64,000 bases of DNA from contig NZ_JAGPNM010000004.1 of assembly GCF_018831085.1 (NCBI RefSeq), forward strand, positions 124,001 to 188,000. Reading direction: 5' to 3'. The DNA is from Rheinheimera oceanensis. Its GTDB lineage: Bacteria > Pseudomonadota > Gammaproteobacteria > Enterobacterales > Alteromonadaceae. Positions within the stretch are counted from its first letter, which is position 1. Each line of letters begins with the position of its first letter. The notes beneath the pieces are model-generated. The model saw only the letters and a list, made by a program, of their open reading frames with translations. It was not told the DNA's origin and did no database searches. Positions 46,292-54,033 of the stretch are shown in pieces. The position numbers and the translations under genes are program-made.

Positions 46292-49200
46292 TTATAGCTG
46301 TATTCGCTCAATACAGCCGCACTGTTGTATCGTGACATAGAGTGTGCTGTCATCCTGGTTCAGGCTGACATTAGTCGGCAGTGCATGGTTCAGCCGGTAT
46401 TCCTGCCGGATACGGCCTTCGCCATTCAGCTTCACTACTGTGCCTTTACCGTAGCGGGCGATATATAAATTGCCTTTACTGTCAAAACGCATGCCGTCAA
46501 GGCCAAAATCACTGAATTGGGCAAACAGTTGCTTATCGCCCAGCGAATTGTCGGCATTAATGCGAAAACGCCACACTCTGCGCTGGATACTTTCATTAAC
46601 ATATAAAAATTGCTGATCGGGGCTTACAGCAATACCGTTGGTTGTGCCCATGTTGCCGTCGAGTAAGTAGCTGGAACCATCAGTGTCTATACGCCACAGC
46701 TGCCCGGTGTTATTGGCCCAGTCGGGATCGCTGGCAAAAATAACGCCGCTTTGCATAATGGACAGATCATTAGGTTGGTGCATGGCCTTATTATGCGCAT
46801 ATACCTCAAGCTTATCCTGTGCATAACGCAGAATATTATGGCCGGTGTAATCAGCAATAAACATGGCGCCGCTATATAAGCTACCAGCCGGGCCAAATAC
46901 TATACCGTTGCCGGTGCTGCCGTGTGGCAAAGTTAAATATAAACTGGCGTGTCCGTCGGGCGTTACTCTGCCAATGTTTCCTCCGGGACTCGCACCGTCA
47001 TCAGTTGCAGAGCTTTGGCCAAAGTTAACTGCATAAAGGTTACCGGTGCTGTCTACAGCCGGGCCTTCAACCGCTGCACTAAAGGTGTCAGCAGCTACCC
47101 AAACGTGGCTATGCGGTGCATAGTCAAACAACTGCTGCAATGGGCGGTGCAGGGCAATAATCATTTCCTGTGAAATAGCAGTAGCCTGTTGCAGTTGCCG
47201 GGCTATTTGCTGGCGCACAGCATTCTCTAACGGCGTTTTTGAGCTGATACTGTTAAGTAACAATTGCCCCGACTGACACAGCGCGCTGACTTGCTGCAGC
47301 TCAGGTATATAGGGTTTTAGCCGCTGATGCGCAGGCTGCCCGGCTGCTTTTATAAGGGTATCGGCTGCGTCCTGCCATTGTTGTAATTTTTGTACCAGCC
47401 AGTCGTTATCTGCAGCCTGCCGGTGTACTAACCAATGCTCAGATATTTGAGAAAACTGCCGTAGCTGCGGGTTTTCGGCTGGCAAAAAGTCTGCTAATTG
47501 ATCCAGCGGAGCCTGCTGATGATAGAGTTTTGCAACAGATTTCTGGTGCAGCCGGTGATAATAGTGGGCTGGTTCCAGCACTTCACTCAGTAGTGTCAGC
47601 GTACCGGCAAACTTACCTGCAATAGCCGTAAAACCGGCATCTTGTTGTGCAGTATGCAGTAGGTAGCCATCGCTGCTAAGTTGCTGTGCGATATGCTGCA
47701 TACGCCGGTACAGCGCTTTTTCATCTTGTACTGTGGCGTCTGACCATAAGCGTTCGGCAACAGCAAAACTGTTTGGCCAGAGCCGTATGTCAATATTATC
47801 TGCTGTAACCAGCTCTCCCCATAAGGTAATTTCGCCGCCCAGAATGTTTGCGCGCATCGTATCGTTAATATAGGGCGGTTGCAGGTTAAAGGGCAAAGCG
47901 GTTGCCGCACTTTGCTGCAATGCCAGTGCCTGGCCGTTCACCTGATAGGGGGCATTACCAACCGTCAGCTGTCCGGAAAGCGTTGTTCCCAGCTGAAACT
48001 GCGCGTGAAGTGGCCCCATCCAGCTGTCAACATTAAAAGAGATGGTATTTGCATTAAGGACAATATCATTGAGCATTACCGCTTTGCGCCCGCTAAATTC
48101 TATTGCTGCTTTTACCGCGCCATCCTGAAAGTTAAGCAGCAGTAATCTGCCTGATATCGCATTGCCACGCAGCCGCTCGAAGCTAAACTGCCAGGCCGAC
48201 CACTGCTGTAGCCGTGCCAAATCTGTTGCTGTTGCCTGCAACAGCGGATCGTTGCGGTAGTGATATCCGGCAAACTGGGGTTGGTCAAGATAATAGCCGG
48301 TTGACAGGATTGCCTTATGTCCGGCAGCGGCTGCCTGATACAAAGATTCGGTGCCACGCCAGGATTGCACCAGCACTGAGTTGGGTAAATTGCTGTCGAG
48401 TACTTCGTCCCAGCCAATCATATTACGGCCCAGTTGCTGTAAAATCTGTTGCAAACGGCGGTTGAAATAGGCCTGCAGAGCAGGTGCATCATCAAGTTGC
48501 TGTTGTTGCATAAAGGCCACAATATGTGGCGTAGCCAGCCAGTGATCACTTAGTACTTCATCGCCGCCAATATGCAAATAAGGATCGGGAAATACGCCGG
48601 CAACTTCAGCCAGTAACTGGTGCAAAAACGGATAAAGCTGTTCGTTTGTCGGGTCCAGCACCGCCGGATGCACCCCCCAGTGCTGCTCTGGCCTTGCCGG
48701 GCCGGGTTGGCTCATAAACTCAGGGTAGGCTGCACCAAGTGCAGTGGTATGGCCGGGTAAGTCAATTTCGGGCACCACCCGGATACCGCGATCTGCCGCG
48801 TAACGCACCAGTTGTTTCAGTTCAGCCTGAGTATAAAAGCCATCAGCGCCGCCAATTTGTTGTAGTTTGGGGAAATGTTTTGATTCAAACCGCCAGCCCT
48901 GATCATCAGTTAAATGCAGGTGCAAAACATTAAGTTTGGCCGCTGCCATCATGTCTATCTGCCGTTTTAACACCGGCAGAGGTAAAAAGCGCCGCGCCGG
49001 ATCAAGTAACAGGCCACGCCAGCTAAAGCGCGGCTGGTCATCAATGGTAGCGGCGGCAATTTTACCGTTGTCAGCCAGTTGCAGCAGTGTTTCCAGGCCT
49101 CGCAGAATACCGGTTTCTGCTGCGGCACTGAGGGTGATCTCAGTGTCAGTAATACGCAGATGGTATTGCTCTGGCATATCCGGCTGAGGAACGGCACCGG

Positions 49201-49474
49201 CAGCAACGGGTTGGCCGGTAAGGTTTAATAACAGCTGCCGGGATGCCGAAAGCGGAATGTCAAAACCTGCTCTTTGGCTTAAACGGGCAGTAAAACGAGC
49301 GGCTGCGGCCTGTAGCTGTGGATTATCAGGCGATATTTTTATTGTAAGCCCCGGCCTTAGATCAAAGTAACCTTCAGTTTGCTCGATAGCGGCGGGATAC
49401 GGCAACACTGCTACTGCCGCATGCAACGGTACAGTGCTTAGCAACAGCAGGACATAGCAACAGATTAAACGCAT
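46292..49474 (-). CDS. GH20 beta-N-acetylhexosaminidase fused to SMP-30/gluconolactonase-like domain
   Basis: A 1060-residue exported protein. It has a signal peptide (residues 1-20), a GH20b N-domain (about 22-145) and a GH20 catalytic barrel from about 148, with HLHLTDDQGW and the catalytic pair D305-E306 in HIGGDEV. About 125 extra residues (412-540) are inserted before NILGGEITLWGE. A helical region (about 580-780) leads to a six-bladed propeller (about 786-1060) of the SMP-30/gluconolactonase type, with all metal/substrate positions: E803 (EGP), N902 (PNDL), N946 (TNGI), D993 (LDGM). I use the ATG at 49474; a longer start at 49519 would put an operator inside the gene and bury the signal peptide. 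It probably cleaves GlcNAc from oligosaccharides and opens a sugar lactone in the periplasm. Confidence 0.87.
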   Translation of the reverse strand: MRLICCYVLLLLSTVPLHAAVAVLPYPAAIEQTEGYFDLRPGLTIKISPDNPQLQAAAARFTARLSQRAGFDIPLSASRQLLLNLTGQPVAAGAVPQPDMPEQYHLRITDTEITLSAAAETGILRGLETLLQLADNGKIAAATIDDQPRFSWRGLLLDPARRFLPLPVLKRQIDMMAAAKLNVLHLHLTDDQGWRFESKHFPKLQQIGGADGFYTQAELKQLVRYAADRGIRVVPEIDLPGHTTALGAAYPEFMSQPGPARPEQHWGVHPAVLDPTNEQLYPFLHQLLAEVAGVFPDPYLHIGGDEVLSDHWLATPHIVAFMQQQQLDDAPALQAYFNRRLQQILQQLGRNMIGWDEVLDSNLPNSVLVQSWRGTESLYQAAAAGHKAILSTGYYLDQPQFAGYHYRNDPLLQATATDLARLQQWSAWQFSFERLRGNAISGRLLLLNFQDGAVKAAIEFSGRKAVMLNDIVLNANTISFNVDSWMGPLHAQFQLGTTLSGQLTVGNAPYQVNGQALALQQSAATALPFNLQPPYINDTMRANILGGEITLWGELVTADNIDIRLWPNSFAVAERLWSDATVQDEKALYRRMQHIAQQLSSDGYLLHTAQQDAGFTAIAGKFAGTLTLLSEVLEPAHYYHRLHQKSVAKLYHQQAPLDQLADFLPAENPQLRQFSQISEHWLVHRQAADNDWLVQKLQQWQDAADTLIKAAGQPAHQRLKPYIPELQQVSALCQSGQLLLNSISSKTPLENAVRQQIARQLQQATAISQEMIIALHRPLQQLFDYAPHSHVWVAADTFSAAVEGPAVDSTGNLYAVNFGQSSATDDGASPGGNIGRVTPDGHASLYLTLPHGSTGNGIVFGPAGSLYSGAMFIADYTGHNILRYAQDKLEVYAHNKAMHQPNDLSIMQSGVIFASDPDWANNTGQLWRIDTDGSSYLLDGNMGTTNGIAVSPDQQFLYVNESIQRRVWRFRINADNSLGDKQLFAQFSDFGLDGMRFDSKGNLYIARYGKGTVVKLNGEGRIRQEYRLNHALPTNVSLNQDDSTLYVTIQQCGCIERIQL

Positions 49475-49492
49475 AACACAGATCACTTCATT

Positions 49493-49505
49493 GTTACTTG
49501 GTAAC
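49493..49505. promoter_or_regulatory. RpiR-type operator C: GTTAC-TTG-GTAAC
   Basis: A perfect 13-base palindrome with the same 5-3-5 layout as operators A and B, 18 bases upstream of the GH20 start codon on the reverse strand. It overlaps the expected leader/promoter of the GH20 gene. Confidence 0.65.
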
Positions 49506-49597
49506 ATATTAATAAGCAATAAAGAAGTGCTTGTCTAGAATTCAATGCTATATAAGACAGTTTTTTCGTCGAATTGTGTTTACTTTTTAATCTTCGT

Positions 49598-49610
49598 GGT
49601 ACAAAGTAAC
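49598..49610. promoter_or_regulatory. RpiR-type operator D: GGTAC-AAA-GTAAC
   Basis: A palindrome with one mismatch between arms; with the preceding T it is identical to operator A over 12 bases (TGGTACAAAGTA). It lies in the divergent GH20/TonB-receptor region, 134 bases before the receptor start. Confidence 0.65.
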
Positions 49611-49744
49611 ATCATAGCCTGACATATTTGGTAGTAATGGCGGCTTTAAACAGGAAGAGCAGGGCAGGTGCATCACGGCTTTGTCGGCGCTAACGCGGTT
49701 GACAGGTTGCATGGATTACAACAAGAACAGAAGAGACTTAAACT

Positions 49745-52700
49745 ATGTCTGAATTACTGAGCGATAATTACAAGTATAGTAGCAAAAAAAACCGGTTAAG
49801 CCTGGCAATCACCGCCGCATTGCTGGGGCTGAGCCCATGCTGGCTTGCGGCACAGGCTTTGCCGGAAAATGACAGCGGTGTCATTGCTGCAGAAACAAAC
49901 GAACCGGTAGAGGTTATTGAAGTAAAAGGTATCCGGGGCAGCCTTAATAACGCGCAGAACCTGAAACGTTTCGCCGATACCGTGAAAGACGTTATCACTG
50001 CCACTGATATAGGTGCATTGCCGGACAAATCAGTTACTGAAGCTTTACAACGCGTACCTGGTGTAACCATAGAGCGTTTCGCCTCTTCTGATGATCCAAA
50101 ACACTACGCTGATGAAGGTACCGGTGTTTTGGTTCGTGGCTTGGATCGGGTGCGTTCTGAGGTAAACGGCCGCGGAGCATTTAGTGCTAACCCATGGGGA
50201 GGTTTGAGTTATGAGGATTTCCCGGCCGAGTTGCTCGGATCGGTAGAGGTGGTGAAAAACCAGACTGCCGATCTGATCTCAGGCGGAATTGCCGGTACAG
50301 TTAATCTGGTTACCCGCAAGCCCTTCGATTCAGATGACCGCTTGTTCTCTGTTAACGCCAAAGCAAATTATGGTGATTTCCGGGAAGAGGTTACACCGTC
50401 TTTCTCTGCGCTGTTTTCTGATAACTGGGAAACAAAAGCAGGTAAGTTTGGCTTTCTTATCGCCGGTTCTAAATCAGAATATAAATCGCGTGGTGACGGT
50501 ATTGGTTTAGGTAATTTCCATTCCCGTGGTGACGCCTTTATTCCTACGCTGGACGAATGGGGTGGCATTACCGGGGTAGATCCTGATTCGCCGGTTGATG
50601 GCCCGGCGTTACCAGGGCAGCCTGCTGGCAGCGTTTGGCATGTGCCGGTTGCTATTCATATGAGCACAGCTGACAATGATCGCAAGCGTACCGGTTTTAC
50701 CACATCGCTGCAGTGGGCAAATACCGACGACACTATCGTTGCAACCTTAGAGCATATTAATTCTAAGGCCTCTTTAGAGTGGAATGAGCGGCAAATTGGC
50801 CAGGCCGCACAAGGCTTCAGAAGTTTTATGGGGTCGTCGCAAAACTGGCGGGACGATGCGGCAAACGGTCATCCGTTAACGGTAGAAAACGGCTATGTCA
50901 CTTCGGGGGTTGCGCTTGGTGTAAGCCCTGAAACACCATTTTTTTACCGCAGCCGCTGGAACTACAACGAAAATACCGTTAAAGACACCTCCTTTAACCT
51001 TAAGTTAAAACCTACAGATCGCCTGGCGCTGAGTTTTGATTATCAGCGGATAGATTCTGAAAAGGTGGTACATAATTACAGCATGTCGGGCCAGACCCGG
51101 GGTAATCATGTGCATGTGGTATCACCATACTTTCTTGATATGCGCGGTTCCCGCCCGACTATTGAGTTTCTCAGCGATAACATTCTGACGCCGGGCTGGT
51201 CACCAAACGAGGATTGGAACGGACCGGTGCCGAATTTGTTTTTGGGCAGCGGTATGGAGCAGGAAGAACACAATACAGCCAAAGCCAACAGCTTTAAATT
51301 TGATCTCAGTTATGAACTGGATGGCTTTTTCACAGGTATTAAAACCGGGGCTTACTACACCGATAAAGACTTAACAGTGCGTGATACGGCATATGAAGGC
51401 TGGTCTGCTATTGGTACCCCCTGGGATATGAATGACCGTAATGCAGCCGCTGCGGTAAACCGGCCTGAGCTGTTTGAGCGGGTTGATTTTTCAGATTATT
51501 ACAATGGTAATGTGCTGATAGGTAATGTTAATAACTTTTTATTCCCGAGAATGGATCTGGTAAGAAACTATGCCAATTCATTACGTCAGGGCTGTCAGGA
51601 AGGCTGGCACAACGCAACATTGAGCGCAGCCAATAATGGTGTTTGTACCGGTACCTATGTGCCTTATGCCGACAAGCCTAACCGCATTGAGGGGCCATTT
51701 GCTGCGCATAACATCAGTTCATCGAATGAAAAGCGCACAGAACTTTATGTGCGTGGTGATTTCGAGTTTGATGGTTTGGAGATCCCGGTAAAAGGCAATA
51801 TTGGTTTGCGCTATGTTAGCTACGAGCTTGAATCTACCGGTGCCTTTGTGCAGCCTTTGACCAGTAAACGGGGGGAGCCGGGCACGTCGCTTAACAATGT
51901 GATGCAACAAGCCGAGTACAGACGTTATTACGACCTTGCGTCCGGTGAGTCTCAGCTGAGTACGGTAAAAGGCACGGATTACGACACCGTATTGCCGAGC
52001 TTAAACCTGAACTTTGGTATTACCGACGATGTAGTCGTGCGTTTTGGGGCATCAAAGGGGTTGTATTATCCAAGCCTGGTCGATGCCCGCAATATCAGCC
52101 TGTTAGATCTGGATTACACCCGCCGCCTGCAAACTCCGGGGCAGGATCAGGACGAAGTTAATAACCCTGTGGTAGGGCTGGATGATATCGAAGTTACGGC
52201 ATTAGCGGGCAACCCGTATCTGGAGCCGGAAGAGTCAATCAATCTGGACTTAACGACAGAATGGTATTTTGCGCCGGCTGGCTACGTGACTGTAGGGCTT
52301 TTCCATAAAAAACTGGATAATATTATCCGCAACCGCCAGTTTGATATGAACATTACATACAACGGCGAGGATTACGACGTATCCGCTTATGGCCCGGCCA
52401 ATACCGGCTCCGGTAATATCCGCGGCGTTGAGTTTTCCTACTCGCAGTTCTACGACATGCTGCCCGGTGCATGGAGTGGTTTAGGCTTGCAGCTTAATTT
52501 TACCTATATTGATCAAAGTGGCCTGGAAGACCCTAACAACGTGGCTGAAGGTACTCTGGGTTTTGATGAGAACGGTAACCGTATAGCTGATAACCGTAAT
52601 ACCTTCCGCGTATTTGGTGGTTTGCCATTGCAAGGATACTCAGATCAAAACCTGAACATTGTCGGCATGTATGAATACAACGATATTTCATTCAGGCTGG

Positions 52701-52963
52701 CTTATACCTGGCGCTCTGAATATCTGTTAACCCTGCGGGAGTCTGAAGAATACGTTCCTGCCTATGCGAAAGCATCAGGCATGATGGATGCCAGTTTGTA
52801 CTACACCATTAATGATAACTGGAAAATTGGTATTGAAGGCAGTAACTTGCTGAAAACTGAAACTAAAACCCAGTATCAGATGAATCAGGCCGGCGACAGA
52901 ACCGATGCTTTAAGCTTTACCACTGACCGGCGTTATGCGCTAAGTGTCCGGGCAGTGTTCTGA
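49745..52963 (+). CDS. TonB-dependent receptor (Xanthomonas/Caulobacter carbohydrate type)
   Basis: A 1072-residue outer-membrane receptor. An N-terminal signal region (hydrophobic residues about 19-36, cleavage near AQA) is followed by a TonB box-like VIEVKGIRGSL (57-67), then a plug with DIGALPDKSVTEALQRVPGV and the GVLVRGLDRVRSEVNGR stretch. The plug sequence and length match the TonB_Xantho_Caul family, used for oligosaccharide uptake. The barrel ends with YALSVRAVF, the terminal Phe of outer-membrane proteins. It is divergent from the GH20-lactonase gene and shares RpiR-type palindromes with it, so it probably imports the glycan the fusion enzyme degrades. No STN domain is present. Confidence 0.92.
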   Translation: MSELLSDNYKYSSKKNRLSLAITAALLGLSPCWLAAQALPENDSGVIAAETNEPVEVIEVKGIRGSLNNAQNLKRFADTVKDVITATDIGALPDKSVTEALQRVPGVTIERFASSDDPKHYADEGTGVLVRGLDRVRSEVNGRGAFSANPWGGLSYEDFPAELLGSVEVVKNQTADLISGGIAGTVNLVTRKPFDSDDRLFSVNAKANYGDFREEVTPSFSALFSDNWETKAGKFGFLIAGSKSEYKSRGDGIGLGNFHSRGDAFIPTLDEWGGITGVDPDSPVDGPALPGQPAGSVWHVPVAIHMSTADNDRKRTGFTTSLQWANTDDTIVATLEHINSKASLEWNERQIGQAAQGFRSFMGSSQNWRDDAANGHPLTVENGYVTSGVALGVSPETPFFYRSRWNYNENTVKDTSFNLKLKPTDRLALSFDYQRIDSEKVVHNYSMSGQTRGNHVHVVSPYFLDMRGSRPTIEFLSDNILTPGWSPNEDWNGPVPNLFLGSGMEQEEHNTAKANSFKFDLSYELDGFFTGIKTGAYYTDKDLTVRDTAYEGWSAIGTPWDMNDRNAAAAVNRPELFERVDFSDYYNGNVLIGNVNNFLFPRMDLVRNYANSLRQGCQEGWHNATLSAANNGVCTGTYVPYADKPNRIEGPFAAHNISSSNEKRTELYVRGDFEFDGLEIPVKGNIGLRYVSYELESTGAFVQPLTSKRGEPGTSLNNVMQQAEYRRYYDLASGESQLSTVKGTDYDTVLPSLNLNFGITDDVVVRFGASKGLYYPSLVDARNISLLDLDYTRRLQTPGQDQDEVNNPVVGLDDIEVTALAGNPYLEPEESINLDLTTEWYFAPAGYVTVGLFHKKLDNIIRNRQFDMNITYNGEDYDVSAYGPANTGSGNIRGVEFSYSQFYDMLPGAWSGLGLQLNFTYIDQSGLEDPNNVAEGTLGFDENGNRIADNRNTFRVFGGLPLQGYSDQNLNIVGMYEYNDISFRLAYTWRSEYLLTLRESEEYVPAYAKASGMMDASLYYTINDNWKIGIEGSNLLKTETKTQYQMNQAGDRTDALSFTTDRRYALSVRAVF

Positions 52964-52993
52964 TGCTTAGCAGGTTCAGCAACTAAGTTAACC

Positions 52994-53058
52994 ACGGGTG
53001 GTTATTAATGCTTCTCCCGGCCTTAGCCCGCTGCAGGGCTAAGCTAATAATCACCCGT
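52994..53058. repeat. 65-nt bipartite stem-loop between convergent genes
   Basis: An outer stem of 14 bp (52994-53007 with 53045-53058, one G-U pair) encloses an inner 8-bp perfect hairpin CTTAGCCC-GCTGCA-GGGCTAAG (53022-53043). It lies between the TonB receptor stop and the CLCA_X-like stop, overlapping the last codons of the latter. There is no T run. It may act as a bidirectional terminator or 3'-end stabiliser. Confidence 0.55.
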
Positions 53059-53869
53059 CCTCCCGGCTATTGCCATTGGCTTTGTAGCGCAAACCTTGTC
53101 CTAACAGCCGGAAATACTCTAACCATAAAGCGCCAACTTCAGAACATAAGGTATCATCCGGATATACCCCCAGCTCAGCTGCTTTACTTTTTAGCGTACC
53201 TGATACCAGAAAACTGTTTTTCAGGTTTTGCCTCTGCAGCATTTTTTCAAAGGTTCTGGCAGCCATTTCTTCCGGCATTGCCAGATATAAACGGTTTTGT
53301 GCAGCGTCTAAGCTTCGACAATGATTAAAAAAATCACTACTCCCTTTACCATCAGCAGATAAAAACAGTTTTTTATAAGCATCATCCAGTAACGCATTGA
53401 AATAATGCGGAATTATAGTTTTATGCTGTAGCCAGCACCGGCTGGAAAACTGGTTACGCGTAGCATTATCGCCAAACATTTTGCCAGCGATATAGTGATC
53501 AAAAGCATGAAACCACTCATGTGCCAGACTACCGCCACCAGCATTTTTAGCAAGAGCCAGAATACGCCCCTGAGGCTGATAATGCGCACATACTCCGGGC
53601 TGACCACCAATACCGAAGGTCAGCGCTAAGCTGCCATTTAGTGATATTACCTGCGGTGGTACCTGCAGTAGTTGCTGCAAGTCACAAAAGGCATCAAAAA
53701 ATAAATTTGCTGCCAGTTGCTGCTCAGCCGCTGTTACCCAACGGCCAATATGAATGCTGTTAAAAGCAAAAATTTTTACCAGATCGGCAAAGCTAACATC
53801 AGCACCGCCGCGGTGTGGCGGGCCATTGCGATAATACTGGCGCTGTATGCGTGGGATAGACGTTGTCAT
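53051..53869 (-). CDS. CLCA_X-like family protein, putative zinc metalloprotease
   Basis: A 272-residue protein of unknown role. A zincin-like motif HEWFHAFDHYIAGKMFG at about residues 120-136 (H-E-x-x-H plus further His/Asp) follows GISLNGSLAL-like and LALAKNAGGGSLA stretches, matching what I remember as the CLCA_X family in Alteromonadales and Vibrio, related to LPD1-type domains. There is no signal peptide, so it should act in the cytoplasm. I use the ATG at 53869; the frame stays open upstream for about 45 codons with only a TTG (53896) as alternative start, and that extension (RFLPPVYVKPP) could be coding in relatives. It converges on the TonB receptor gene. Confidence 0.62.
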   Translation of the reverse strand: MTTSIPRIQRQYYRNGPPHRGGADVSFADLVKIFAFNSIHIGRWVTAAEQQLAANLFFDAFCDLQQLLQVPPQVISLNGSLALTFGIGGQPGVCAHYQPQGRILALAKNAGGGSLAHEWFHAFDHYIAGKMFGDNATRNQFSSRCWLQHKTIIPHYFNALLDDAYKKLFLSADGKGSSDFFNHCRSLDAAQNRLYLAMPEEMAARTFEKMLQRQNLKNSFLVSGTLKSKAAELGVYPDDTLCSEVGALWLEYFRLLGQGLRYKANGNSREDG

Positions 53870-54033
53870 GTGCGGATAATAGCGATAATCCTGCAATAGC
53901 GAAACTGGCGGCTTAACATAAACCGGCGGTAAAAACCGGTATTTAGTCGCAGCAGCATTGTCAGCACATTGCCAAGCCAGCGCCGTCAGGGTAGTTTGCC
54001 GTTATAACAAAATACAAAAATCATGGGAGCAAC

